NCBI GenBank assembly: GCA_038223165.1
Contig: JBBRHE010000062.1
Coordinates: 1-17,336, forward strand
Direction: 5' to 3'
Source of the DNA: DASYHQ01 sp038223165
GTDB lineage: Bacteria; Planctomycetota; Phycisphaerae; Tepidisphaerales; Tepidisphaeraceae
DNA: 17,336 bases
Part shown: piece by piece, positions 1 to 8,214 of the stretch
Layout of the letters: every line of letters begins with the position of its first letter
How positions within the stretch are numbered: the first letter of the stretch is position 1
Translations under genes and position numbers: made by a program
Notes under the pieces: generated by a model
Database searches by the model: none
The model's input: only the letters and a program-made list of their open reading frames with translations
Told to the model about the DNA's origin: nothing

Positions 1-496
1 CGACTTCGTCCTTTGGAAAGGTCATTGCAGTGTTCACGCGCTGTTTCGGCCGGAACATGTGGACGACGTGCGGCGCAATCACCCGGGCATGAAGGTGATC
101 GTCCACCCCGAGTGCAAATGGGAAGTCGTGCAGAAGGCCGACATGGCCGGTAGCACGGCGTACATCGTCGACCAGGTCCGCAAGGCCCCACCGGGCACGG
201 AATGGGCGATCGGGACCGAGGTTCACCTCGTCAACCGTCTGAAACAGCAGCACCCCGACCAGAAGATCGTCGTTCTGAGTGACTGTCAGTGCCTCTGCAC
301 AACCATGTTCCGCATCGACCTGCCGCACCTGTGCTGGGTTTTGGAGAACCTGGTCGACGGCAAGGTCGTCAACGAGATCAAGGTCGACGCCCACACACGC
401 ACGTGGTCGCTGGTGGCGCTGGAACGCATGCTGAGCATCAAGGGCACCGGCAACCCGATCGGCAAGGACCAACCGGTGGGAACGACGGTAGATTAA
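1..496 (+). CDS. nadA: Quinolinate synthase NadA, C-terminal part (5' end outside window)
   Basis: The reading frame is open from base 2 and ends at TAA 494-496; about 164 residues are visible. Quinolinate synthase condenses iminoaspartate with dihydroxyacetone phosphate to quinolinate in de novo NAD synthesis, using a [4Fe-4S] cluster in the cytoplasm. The visible part starts with WKGHCSVH, followed by PEHVDDVRRNHPG, then the VHPEC motif whose Cys is a family cluster ligand, GTEVHLVNRL, and a C-terminal DCQCLCTTMFRI that supplies another ligand cysteine, followed by DLPHLCWVLENL. This wording fits the longer NadA subfamily with a TTMFRI-type end. A GTG at 59 also lies in frame, but homology to NadA runs upstream of it, so the gene simply enters from the left. 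The next gene starts 123 nt later on the same strand; no clear terminator is seen between them. Confidence 0.95.
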   Translation, partial: DFVLWKGHCSVHALFRPEHVDDVRRNHPGMKVIVHPECKWEVVQKADMAGSTAYIVDQVRKAPPGTEWAIGTEVHLVNRLKQQHPDQKIVVLSDCQCLCTTMFRIDLPHLCWVLENLVDGKVVNEIKVDAHTRTWSLVALERMLSIKGTGNPIGKDQPVGTTVD

Positions 497-619
497 CCCA
501 GCGGTATTGGCGTTCCGCAGCCTCGGGGTTTTCTCTACAATTCCTCTCGTCCATGAATCGTTGATTTTCGACGCGCTGGCATTTCGCTTTTCGCAGCCCG
601 CTTGAGAGAACCGAATTCG

Positions 620-3547
620 ATGTCCGTCGACCGCCCGCCAATCGCTTCGACCCCTGTAATTCCCTATTGCGGTGATGCTACGCGACTTGCGGCCTTGGAA
701 AGTTACGGCATCCTCCACACGTCGGCCGAACAGGCGTTTGATGACATCACCAAGCTCGCAGCACAAATCTGCGCCATGCCTGTCGCGCTCGTCAACCTCG
801 TTGCTCGCGACCACCAGTGGGCCAAATCTGAAGTAGGGGTTGGCCGGCGTCGCATGTCGCTTGAGGAATCGGTCTGCCGGCACCTGATAGTCCAGCAGGA
901 CGACGTGCTGCTCGTGCCCGACCTGACGAAGGATGCTCGCTTTACGGACAATCCGATCGTCGTCAACGCACCTTACGCACGGTCGTACGCTGGTGTAGCG
1001 CTTCGCACGCCGGACGGTCAGACCCTCGGCGCCCTCTGCGTCCTCGATCTCGTTCCGCGCGAACTCACGGATGCGCAACTGACTGCCCTTCGTGCGTTGG
1101 CCAGGCAGGTTATGTCGCAATTGGAGCTGCGCAAGCTCGCTGCCAAGCAAGGACAGCAGTCGCGCGAGTTTGACGCGGTGCTGTCCAACGTCCGTGACAT
1201 CATCTACATCTTCGATCGCGACGGACGGTTCAAATACGCCAACAAGACGTTGCTGGATCTGTTTGGTATGTCGCGCGAAGAGCTGCAGGCCAAGTCGCTG
1301 CCCGAACTGGGTTACTCGCCGGCGACGATCGATTACCTGCTGGCGCAGATCAACGAGGTGTACAGCACCAAGCAGCGGACGACAGGTGAGATATCGCACG
1401 TGACGCCGACTGGCGTACATGGTGTTTACGAGCACTTGTTTGCCCCACTGCTCAACGAAGATGGTTCGGTGCAGGCGGTCGTCGGTTCGACGCGCGACGT
1501 TACGGGTCACAAAGCGGCACAAGCCCAATTGCGCGAAAACGCTGACCGCCTCAGTCTCGCGCTGTCGGCGGCGAACCTTGGGGACTGGGACTGGGATGCT
1601 GAGTCGGACTTGATGAAGCTCTCGCCGCGCGCGGCCGAGATTTACGGTGTCCCGGTCGATCCACCCCTGACGCGCACCGCGATGCGGGCCTTCCTGCATG
1701 AGGACAGTCGCGAGCGGTCGAAAATGGAGTCCGACCGGGCGGCCGCGGCGCACGGAGACTACGACATCGAGTATCGCGTGAACCGCCCGGCCGGTGGGCA
1801 AGTCTGGGTGGCCGCCAAGGGGCGCGGGGTCTACGACGCCAACGGTAAGCTCTCGCGGATGATTGGTGTCGTGCAGGACATTACCGCTCGCAAGACGCTG
1901 GAGCAGGAGCGGGAACAGTTGCTGGTCAAAGTCGCGTCCGAGCGCGCCCGACTGACGGACGCATTCATGCGGTCGCCGGCTTTCATGTGCCTGCTGTCCG
2001 GCCCGGACCACGTGTTCGAGTTCGCCAACGAGCAGTACTTCAAGCTCATCAATCGCAATGACATTGTCGGCAAGACGGTGCGCCAGGCGCTGCCGGAACT
2101 CGCTGGCCAGGGGTATTTCGAGCTGCTCGACCACGTCTACGGCACCGGTGACGCCCACGTCGGCAAGGACGCGAACGTCCTCGTGACGCGCGGTGATGGC
2201 AGTGGCGCGACCGAGCTGCGCCACGTCGACTTCGTCTACCAGCCCGTCACCGACGCCAACGGGGCGGTCACGGGCATCTTCGTGCACGGCATCGACATGA
2301 CCGACTCGCGCCGCATCGAGCAGGAACGCGAGCAACTGCTCGCCAGTGAGCGCAGCGCGCGAAGTGAGGCCGAGCGGGCAAGTCACATGAAGGACGAGTT
2401 TCTCGCGACGCTCAGTCATGAACTGCGCACCCCGCTCAATGCGATCTACGGCTGGTCGCAGATCCTTCGCACCGGCACCTGCGACGCCGACGAGATGGCC
2501 AGTGGGCTCGAGACGATCGAGCGCAACGCGCGCGTGCAGACGCAGATCATCGAGGACCTGCTGGACATGAGCCGCATCATCAGTGGCAAGATCCGGCTTG
2601 ACGTCCGGCGGATCGACGTCGCGACCGTCGTCAAGGCCGCCATCGAAACCGTCCGCCCCGCGGCCGACGCCAAGGGCATTCGGTTGCACGCTATGTTCGA
2701 CACCGGCGCGGGCAACGTCATGGGCGATCCCAATCGCTTGCAGCAGGTTTTCTGGAATCTGCTCAGCAACGCCATCAAGTTCACCCCCAAGGCCGGTCGG
2801 GTGACGATCTGTTCGCAGCGGGTCGACTCGCAACTGGAGGTCAACGTAACCGACACCGGTGAAGGCATTCGACCCGACTTTCTGCCACACGTGTTCGATC
2901 GCTTCCGCCAGTCCGATGCATCGACGACCCGGCGGCACGGTGGGCTCGGGCTGGGGCTTGCGATCGTCAAGCAGCTCGTCGAGTTGCACGGTGGCTCGGC
3001 GCGCGTGCGCAGCGAAGGACTGGGGCACGGTACGACGTTCACCGTCGCCTTGCCGCCGACGATCTTGAAGAGCGACCTGACCGAGTCGCCAACCGACGAC
3101 GGTGAGGCCCGTCGCACGACGGCATCGACCGCGATCGTGACGGCCGAATGTGCGGCGACGCTCGCCGGTAAGCGGGTGCTGGTCGTTGACGACGAGCCGG
3201 ACGCGCGTGCTTTGGTCCAGCGACTGCTGGAAGACTGCGACGCGATTGTCCTCACCGCCAGCTCGGCGGCTGAGGCGCTGCGGATGGTCGTCGAGCATCG
3301 GCCCGACATTCTGGTCAGTGACATCGGCATGCCGGGGGAAGATGGCTTTGCGCTCATCCGCAGTGTTCGGGCCCTCGGTCCAGAGCGTGGTGGCAACATA
3401 CTGGCGATAGCGTTGACTGCCTACGCGCGTCGTGAGGATCGGGTGCGCGTGATGATGGCCGGTTTCCAGATGCACATCGCAAAGCCCGTGGAACCGGCGG
3501 AACTCTTCGCCAGCCTGGCGAGCCTCGTCACCAGCGCCGGCCGATGA
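620..3547 (+). CDS. Soluble hybrid sensor histidine kinase: GAF-PAS-PAS-PAS-HisKA-HATPase-REC
   Basis: 975 residues from ATG 620; a TTG at 602 in frame would add six residues, but GAGAGAA at 604-610 then serves as a plausible ribosome site for the ATG. Approximate domain order: GAF 15-175, PAS 181-300, PAS 308-425 ending DITARK, PAS 444-563, HisKA from 590 with FLATLSHELRTPLNAI (phospho-acceptor His600), HATPase_c about 700-812 with NLLSNAIKFT, VTDTGEGI and GGLGLGLAIVKQL, then a receiver domain about 850-973 with VLVVDDEPD, phospho-acceptor Asp901 (SDIGMPG) and Lys955 (AKP). There is no signal peptide or membrane helix, so it should sense a cytoplasmic cue, perhaps through GAF/PAS ligands. 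Short linkers of the form LEQEREQLL recur between the PAS modules and look like signalling helices. No response regulator or HPt gene adjoins it, so the output partner is unknown. Confidence 0.93.
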   Translation: MSVDRPPIASTPVIPYCGDATRLAALESYGILHTSAEQAFDDITKLAAQICAMPVALVNLVARDHQWAKSEVGVGRRRMSLEESVCRHLIVQQDDVLLVPDLTKDARFTDNPIVVNAPYARSYAGVALRTPDGQTLGALCVLDLVPRELTDAQLTALRALARQVMSQLELRKLAAKQGQQSREFDAVLSNVRDIIYIFDRDGRFKYANKTLLDLFGMSREELQAKSLPELGYSPATIDYLLAQINEVYSTKQRTTGEISHVTPTGVHGVYEHLFAPLLNEDGSVQAVVGSTRDVTGHKAAQAQLRENADRLSLALSAANLGDWDWDAESDLMKLSPRAAEIYGVPVDPPLTRTAMRAFLHEDSRERSKMESDRAAAAHGDYDIEYRVNRPAGGQVWVAAKGRGVYDANGKLSRMIGVVQDITARKTLEQEREQLLVKVASERARLTDAFMRSPAFMCLLSGPDHVFEFANEQYFKLINRNDIVGKTVRQALPELAGQGYFELLDHVYGTGDAHVGKDANVLVTRGDGSGATELRHVDFVYQPVTDANGAVTGIFVHGIDMTDSRRIEQEREQLLASERSARSEAERASHMKDEFLATLSHELRTPLNAIYGWSQILRTGTCDADEMASGLETIERNARVQTQIIEDLLDMSRIISGKIRLDVRRIDVATVVKAAIETVRPAADAKGIRLHAMFDTGAGNVMGDPNRLQQVFWNLLSNAIKFTPKAGRVTICSQRVDSQLEVNVTDTGEGIRPDFLPHVFDRFRQSDASTTRRHGGLGLGLAIVKQLVELHGGSARVRSEGLGHGTTFTVALPPTILKSDLTESPTDDGEARRTTASTAIVTAECAATLAGKRVLVVDDEPDARALVQRLLEDCDAIVLTASSAAEALRMVVEHRPDILVSDIGMPGEDGFALIRSVRALGPERGGNILAIALTAYARREDRVRVMMAGFQMHIAKPVEPAELFASLASLVTSAGR

Positions 3548-3716
3548 ACGACCCGATCGGCAGGATCGATCGAGGAGCACCCGATACCCGGATGAACGCA
3601 TGTCCGACCGTGGATCGCGCCATGCTTGGAGGAATCTTCGGGACATTCTGCCATTGAGCAGCAATCCCGAAAATGGTTCTTGTTCGCAGTCAGACATTTC
3701 CCTATAAGGCGAGCCC

Positions 3717-5846
3717 ATGTTCGCCGCGACATTGTTGCAATCTCTTCCTTCGCTTTTGGCCGCCGGACCGGCGCATGGTGGTGCCGTCGAACTGCTGCAG
3801 GACCTGGCGATCATCATGTGCGTCGCGGGTGCGGTGACGCTGCTGTTCCACAGGATCAAGCAGCCGGTCGTGCTTGGGTACATCCTGGCGGGCCTCATCA
3901 TCGGCCCGTACACCCCACCGGTGAAGTTCATCACCAACGACGCCAACACCACCGCGCTCGGTGAGATCGGCGTGGTCTTCCTGATGTTCAGCCTCGGGCT
4001 CCACTTCAGCCTGCGCAAGCTCGCCGAGGTGGGCGCAACTGCGTTCTTGGCGGCATCGCTTGAGATCGTCGTCATGATGGGCGTCGGGTACTTCGTCGGC
4101 CTGAGTTTTGGCTGGTCGCGCATGGACAGCCTGTTTTTAGGGGCCATTCTCGCGATTTCATCGACGACGATCATCATCAAGGCGCTCGGTGAGTTGAAGC
4201 TTGTAAAAGAGCGTTTCGCCGAGCTGATCTTCGGCATCCTGATCGTTGAGGACGTGCTGGCGATTGCGCTACTGGCATTGCTGAGTGGTGTCGCGCTGAC
4301 CGGTGGCCTCGACGCCGCCCAGGTCGCTCTGACGTTTGGCAAGCTGGGCATCTTCCTTGCTGTCACGCTCGTGGTCGGTCTGCTCGGAGTCCCACCGTTG
4401 CTCCGGTACGTGGCCAAGTTCAAGAACGACGAGGTGCTGCTGATCACGGTGCTGGGGCTCTGCTTCGGTGTATCACTGATCGCGGTCAAGATGGAGTACA
4501 GCGTGGCGCTGGGGGCGTTCCTGATCGGCGCCATCATCGCCGAAGCACGCGAGGCCGGACGCATCGAGACGCTCGTCGCGCCCATTCGCGACCTGTTCAG
4601 CGCCGTCTTCTTCGTGACGGTCGGCATGCTGATCGACCCCAAGCTGATCGCGCAACACTGGTTCCCGATCAGTGTGCTGACGGTGCTGGTGATCGTCGGG
4701 AAGGTGCTGACCTGTGGTGTCGGCACCTTCCTGGCGGGCAACGACACCAAGACGTCGGTGCGCGTCGGGATGGGTCTGTCGCAGATCGGTGAGTTCTCGT
4801 TCATCATCGCGCAGCTCGGGTTGACTCTCAACGTCACCAGCGAGTTCCTGTACCCCATCGCCGTCGCGGTGTCGGCGATCACGACATTGACTACCCCTTA
4901 TCTCATCAAGTCGTCTGACCCGTTGGTGAACTGGTTCGATCGGATCGCGCCCAAGTGGCTTGTCAGCACGCTGAACGTGTACAGCCAGTGGGTCACTCAG
5001 TTGGGCGGCAAGGGCAAGGACGACGTCGGGGCCCAGGTCCGTAAGCTGATGCGCAAGTGGATGCTGCAGATCGGGCTGAACGTCATCCTGATGACGGGTC
5101 TGATCATCGCCGGTGTCTGGTTGGGTCGGCGCGCCGATGAGTGGCCGTGGCTGCCCAACCTGCCCGACTGGAGTGGTGGCCAGCAATCGGTCATCTGGTT
5201 CGGCGCGGTCTTACTGTCACTTCCACTACTGATCGCGACGTTGCGCAAGATGCGGGCCTTCGCGTATGTGATCGCCGAGACGCGTGTGAGCAAGGCGGCC
5301 GCCAAGGAGCAGACACAGACGATCCGGGCGATCATTGCCAACACGCTGACGATCGCAGGCGCTGCGATGCTGATCTTGTGGTTGCTGCTTCTCAGCGTCA
5401 CGGTCCTGCCCCCCTGGCCGGTGTTGCTGTTCTTCACGGTGCTGGCGGTCGTCCTGGTCGCGATTCAGTGGAAGACGATGATCCGCGTTTACGCCAACGC
5501 CCAGGTCGCGCTGCGCGAGACACTGTCGCGCCCCCGGACCGAGCAAGATGCGGACCTCAACGCCGGCCCCATCAACCCGATCCTGCGCGAGGCGTCACTG
5601 GAGACGATCACACTGCCCAAGGGCTCCCCCGCCGCCGGTTTGCTCATCCGTGAGTTGCAGTTGCGGACGAAGACCGGTGCCAGTGTCGTCGGCATCCAGC
5701 GTGACGGTACGAGCCTGGTCAACCCCGGTCCCGACGACGACCTGCAACCGGGTGATCAGGTCCTGCTCATCGGTACGCGCGCCCACCTGGACAACGCCAG
5801 CCAACTGCTCATGGGCAAGGTCACGACGACAACACCGTCGATCTGA
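3717..5846 (+). CDS. CPA2-family cation:proton antiporter with extra membrane segment and RCK_C domain
   Basis: 709 residues; the ATG follows AAGGCGAG with short spacing. Residues about 20-410 form the Na+/H+-exchanger core typical of the KefB/KefC/NapA superfamily: VVLGYILAGLIIGP, LGEIGVVFLMFSLGLHFS, AISSTTIIIKALGEL, then LIVEDVLAIALLAL with Glu178-Asp179 at the ion-binding helix, and GLSQIGEFSFIIAQLG. A hydrophobic second block (about 440-600) adds roughly four more helices with tryptophan-rich and basic linkers (RKMRAFAYV). A cytoplasmic RCK_C/TrkA-C domain, about 625-705, follows (LETITLPKGSPAAG, LQPGDQVLLIGT). It lacks the NAD-binding RCK_N Rossmann module normally found in Kef proteins, so regulation is probably through the C domain alone. 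Likely role: K+ or Na+ efflux against protons at the inner membrane. Ion choice cannot be read from the sequence. Confidence 0.9.
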   Translation: MFAATLLQSLPSLLAAGPAHGGAVELLQDLAIIMCVAGAVTLLFHRIKQPVVLGYILAGLIIGPYTPPVKFITNDANTTALGEIGVVFLMFSLGLHFSLRKLAEVGATAFLAASLEIVVMMGVGYFVGLSFGWSRMDSLFLGAILAISSTTIIIKALGELKLVKERFAELIFGILIVEDVLAIALLALLSGVALTGGLDAAQVALTFGKLGIFLAVTLVVGLLGVPPLLRYVAKFKNDEVLLITVLGLCFGVSLIAVKMEYSVALGAFLIGAIIAEAREAGRIETLVAPIRDLFSAVFFVTVGMLIDPKLIAQHWFPISVLTVLVIVGKVLTCGVGTFLAGNDTKTSVRVGMGLSQIGEFSFIIAQLGLTLNVTSEFLYPIAVAVSAITTLTTPYLIKSSDPLVNWFDRIAPKWLVSTLNVYSQWVTQLGGKGKDDVGAQVRKLMRKWMLQIGLNVILMTGLIIAGVWLGRRADEWPWLPNLPDWSGGQQSVIWFGAVLLSLPLLIATLRKMRAFAYVIAETRVSKAAAKEQTQTIRAIIANTLTIAGAAMLILWLLLLSVTVLPPWPVLLFFTVLAVVLVAIQWKTMIRVYANAQVALRETLSRPRTEQDADLNAGPINPILREASLETITLPKGSPAAGLLIRELQLRTKTGASVVGIQRDGTSLVNPGPDDDLQPGDQVLLIGTRAHLDNASQLLMGKVTTTTPSI

Positions 5847-6234
5847 ACCGGTCAGGGTAGCAATCGCGACAACGCAAGCGCCGGAACATCACTTGCTCAT
5901 TTGCACCAACCAGAGCCTCTAGTTGTAAATGCGACGAAGACACTGAACGCGACCCTTCTTCGAGCAGCCGAGCGTTGAACCCACGGGGTGGCATGTGCGG
6001 GAACCCTCACGGACAGAACCGACCCCGGCGCCGACGCCGCCGGTCCATTCGTCAAGCGACCGTGGAAATGGCTCGGTTGTGGATGCCCAACCACCCCCTT
6101 GCCTTGCCAAAGCCCCCGAACTCGACAAATATAAGTTTTGCAGGGCCTTCTTCCCTGCCAAAATAGCACAACTTCATCATCAACAACCCTTTACGATTAA
6201 CCTCCGTCTAGATAATCGCTTAAAAAGCACACGG

Positions 6235-6285
6235 AAACCGACATAAAACCGACATGCAAACGACACAAACCGACACAAACCGACG
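6235..6285 (+). repeat. Cluster of five AAACCGACA-like direct repeats
   Basis: AAACCGACA occurs at 6235-6243, 6246-6254 and 6267-6275, with AAACCGACG at 6277-6285 and a one-base-short AAACGACA at 6258-6265. Copy starts are spaced 11, 12, 9 and 10 nt, near one helical turn, as expected of binding sites read on one face of the DNA. It sits in the AT-rich island. It could be a regulator-binding array or a fossil low-complexity tract; function unknown. Confidence 0.75.
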
Positions 6286-6435
6286 ACAGTCCATATGTCT
6301 CGAATCCCTTTTCATTAAATTGCCAAAGAACACTGCGCTAGCATGGCGGATCATGCCGGTGCAACACCTTGACTATAAGGCGGAGCCCCAAACATATCAA
6401 ACGAAAAGTTTGCTAAATGTTAGGATTAAAGAACT

Positions 6436-6461
6436 GCAGAACTTTGCGGTTTTCTGCTTTT
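6436..6461 (+). terminator. Weak hairpin with T-tract
   Basis: GCAGAA (6436-6441) pairs with TTCTGC (6452-6457) around a 10-nt loop and is followed by TTTT. The stem is short and partly AT, so this is only a possible intrinsic terminator. It lies about 65 nt downstream of a TTGACT box, so the two could bound a very short transcript. Confidence 0.3.
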
Positions 6462-6584
6462 AAACTACCCTCCGTCCAGTCACGGCCGTCATCTCGCAAT
6501 AGCGGTCTACATCGACGACAACTCTTCCCCGATTTTGCGTAAGCTTGCGCCGAGATTAAACTTCGCGCTTTGCGAATGGCGACG

Positions 6585-6602
6585 GACGCGAGTAAGCGCG
6601 TC
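6585..6602 (+). promoter_or_regulatory. 5'-UTR hairpin just upstream of the lipoprotein ribosome site
   Basis: GACGCG (6585-6590) and CGCGTC (6597-6602) form a perfect GC-rich 6-bp stem with loop AGTAAG. It ends 13 nt before the AAAGGA ribosome site of the lipoprotein gene. It could stabilise the message or modulate translation; no known riboswitch class is recognised. Confidence 0.4.
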
Positions 6603-6628
6603 GGCTTTTGCGAGTAAAGGATTTCATC

Positions 6629-6961
6629 ATGCGCATTTTCAAGATCCTCCCCGTCGTCGTTCTCTCTTTGGCATTTCTCGCAGGGTGTGGTGGGCCGACG
6701 ATCGACGCGTCCAGTGAGGAGACTTTCAAGGCTTCGACCGAGTCGATCATGAAATCACTCGACGATGCTAAGAAAGAGCAGTTCGAGCAGGCGCTCGGTC
6801 AGGTGATGATGGTCGAAGTGCTCTTCGTCGGGGGTGACGAAGCGGGTGTGAAAAAGAAGATGAAGGAAGTCTTCGACGGCAAATCCGCCGACGAAGTGAT
6901 CGAAATGGGCAAGTCCGCCAAGTCGAAAGCCCAGGCGGATATTGAGAAAATGATGAACTAA
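6629..6961 (+). CDS. Small lipoprotein (resembles the DUF6694-type family)
   Basis: 110 residues. The start is ATG 6629, preceded by AAAGGA (6616-6621) at 7-nt spacing; an upstream TTG at 6608 is less likely. The N-terminus MRIFKILPVVVLSLAFLAGC is a classic lipoprotein signal with lipobox LAGC, so the mature protein should be anchored by Cys20. After the lipobox the sequence PTIDASSEETFKASTESIMKSL matches, from memory, the pattern of small bacterial lipoproteins grouped as DUF6694 (P.ID.SSE..FK.S). The rest is helical and Lys/Glu-rich (KKKMKEVFDGKSADEVIEMGK). No function is known to me. It stands alone, downstream of the AT-rich island, and faces the oppositely oriented 27-residue membrane peptide. 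Confidence 0.88.
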   Translation: MRIFKILPVVVLSLAFLAGCGGPTIDASSEETFKASTESIMKSLDDAKKEQFEQALGQVMMVEVLFVGGDEAGVKKKMKEVFDGKSADEVIEMGKSAKSKAQADIEKMMN

Positions 6962-7125
6962 CGAGGACGGGAGTCGGTCCCCCGTGCCAACGAATGGTGC
7001 CGGGACGTGCCGCCCGCGAATGCAGAGCCCGCAAAGGTGCGCTCGGACACACCGTTCCTGCTGCAAACAGCGCAGCGTGGAAACGGGTGACTCGAGCACA
7101 CCTTCTGCAGGCGTCTCATTCGATA

Positions 7126-7209
7126 TTAGGTTCTCTGGGTGATCCAGATCACCAGAGCGACAACCAACAGAATACCGACAATCGTCCAAATCAATCCTTG
7201 GCCTTTCAT
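7126..7209 (-). CDS. 27-residue single-helix membrane peptide
   Basis: Minus-strand frame from ATG (7207-7209) to TAA (7126-7128). The peptide begins MKGQGLIWTIVGILL and ends VIWITQRT: a short basic/polar start, one uninterrupted hydrophobic helix of about 19 residues, and a polar tail with Arg. This is the make-up of a real small membrane protein, and similar very short K-G-x-G-L-x-W-T-I peptides occur, to my recollection, in other bacteria. The ribosome site is weak (GGATTGG upstream). It could insert into the inner membrane and act as a modulator; no partner is evident. It is far below usual gene-calling thresholds, hence only moderate certainty. Confidence 0.6.
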   Translation of the reverse strand: MKGQGLIWTIVGILLVVALVIWITQRT

Positions 7210-7469
7210 GTTGCCAATCCAATCCGAGCCCACGTGGAGCTCTCTAAGTGTTCTACCGATCTTTAACCCTGACTAAAGCGGACGCTACCACACCTAAGCT
7301 TGAATTTGGAACGGGTGAAATGATTCGATTTTAATGACGGATGATGATTGAAGGTGCTGATCGGTCGGTCGGTGGTTTAATCGGTGCCCTCTAGTAGAAA
7401 TACCGCGTGTACGCCGGGAAGAGTGGGTATGCCGGTCGCCTGCTGCTCACCCAACCAACTGGCGCAACG

Positions 7470-7502
7470 AAAAAAGGAACCCCGATTGCTCGGGGCTCCT
7501 TT
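7470..7502 (-). terminator. Rho-independent terminator of the RRM gene
   Basis: On the minus strand a 10-bp stem (7476-7485 with 7490-7499, one G-U pair in the RNA) around a 4-nt loop is followed by an uninterrupted run of U from the A-tract at 7470-7475. It lies about 32 nt after the stop of the RNA-binding protein gene. This is a textbook intrinsic terminator. Confidence 0.9.
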
Positions 7503-7533
7503 GCGTTTCATTCAAGATGAAGCGGTGAATCGC

Positions 7534-7944
7534 TTAGTAGCGATCGCGGCCACCACCACCGCTACTGCCACCACGGCTGCCACCACGGCTGCCACCGGCG
7601 TAGCCACCACCACCACCACCGCCACTGCTGCGGCCACCACCACCGCCACCACCGTAGCCGCCACCACCACCACCACCACCCGACCGGGGACGGTCTTCGC
7701 GGGGCTTGGCTTCATTGACGGTCAGGGCGCGACCACCACTTTGCTGCCCGTTGAGGGCCTCAATCGCGGCATCGGCTTCGGCGTCGGTGCTCATCTGGAC
7801 GAACCCGAAACCCTTCGAACGGTTCGTGTCACGGTCCATGATGATGTCCGCGCTCTGGACGGTGCCGTGAGCGGAGAACATCTGATTCAACTCGGCGCTG
7901 TCGACATCGTAGCTCAGATTGCCGACATATAACTTCTTGGCCAT
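7534..7944 (-). CDS. Glycine-rich RNA-binding protein (single RRM)
   Basis: 136 residues from ATG 7944, chosen because AAGGA lies 8-9 nt upstream and homology starts at MAKKLYVGNLSY; the longer open frame to 8007 adds an unrelated leader. Residues 1-82 are an RRM with RNP2 LYVGNL (5-10) and RNP1 KGFGFVQM (44-51). Residues about 84-136 are a low-complexity Gly/Arg/Ser tail (RGG-like, ending GRDRY), encoded by a GGN-triplet tract. Such RRM plus glycine-tail proteins occur in cyanobacteria, planctomycetes and some proteobacteria, bind RNA and are often cold-induced; RNA chaperoning is the likely role here. It is a single gene, with its own terminator and a long upstream leader region. Confidence 0.93.
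   Translation of the reverse strand: MAKKLYVGNLSYDVDSAELNQMFSAHGTVQSADIIMDRDTNRSKGFGFVQMSTDAEADAAIEALNGQQSGGRALTVNEAKPREDRPRSGGGGGGGGYGGGGGGGRSSGGGGGGGYAGGSRGGSRGGSSGGGGRDRY
7549..7682 (-). repeat. Low-complexity GGN triplet tract inside the RRM gene
   Basis: Runs of CCACCA/CCACCG on the + strand encode the glycine-rich tail. The pure triplet stretches, especially 7590-7680, are prone to slippage, so tail length probably varies between strains. On the opposite strand they produce a spurious Ala/Thr-rich frame. Confidence 0.85.
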
Positions 7945-8214
7945 GGGAATTTTCCTTGGTATTGGCCTGAACCCAGCTTTTACTTTCGGGTTGATGAAAG
8001 GGGCCAATATTCAGGCCCAGGAGTGAGGCGTGGCGACTAAAGCTGGAAGGCAGAGGGTGATAAACCCGAACCAAGAAGCGAGAGGCGTCGAATACCTACA
8101 AAGGAGAGTGTAACAGGTCCTCACCAGAATACGAGCGAATTCCGCAAAATCTGAAAATGACCTATTTGCACCCCAATATGCCACGATCAGAGCATTCCCA
8201 ATGCCAACGTAGCG

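Larger units (their letters stand above)
5847..6628. other. Gene-poor stretch of about 780 bp
   Basis: No convincing gene. The left part (to about 6120) is GC-rich with small hairpins, for example a CGGCG/CGCCG stem near 6030-6050. From about 6125 to 6480 the sequence turns markedly AT-rich compared with its surroundings. It contains a perfect 6-bp stem (6140-6145 with 6153-6158), five copies of an AAACCGACA-like word, a TTGACT promoter-like box at 6369-6374 and a hairpin followed by TTTT at 6436-6461. The short open frames here show no protein-like composition or good ribosome sites. Confidence 0.6.
6962..7533. other. Spacer containing only the 27-residue peptide and a terminator
   Basis: Apart from the minus-strand micro-gene at 7126-7209 and the minus-strand terminator at 7470-7502, I see nothing here. 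A 5-bp stem (ACGGG/CCCGT, near 6965-6983) just after the lipoprotein stop has no T-tract and is not a convincing terminator. Confidence 0.5.

Noticed and set aside
2446..3399. Long minus-strand open frame of 317 codons
   Set aside because: It lies wholly antisense to the kinase and receiver domains, is Ser/Arg-rich and has no recognisable domain; it is a by-product of GC-rich codon use.
6140..6158. GCAGGG/CCCTGC hairpin as a terminator
   Set aside because: It is followed by CAAAATAG on the plus strand and AAAAC on the minus strand, so no T-tract follows on either strand.
6254..6463. 69-codon open frame in the AT-rich island
   Set aside because: No ribosome site, starts inside the AAACCGACA repeats, and the composition is not protein-like.
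7384..7932. Plus-strand Ala/Thr-repeat open frame
   Set aside because: It is the antisense of the glycine-codon tract of the RRM gene and crosses that gene's terminator.
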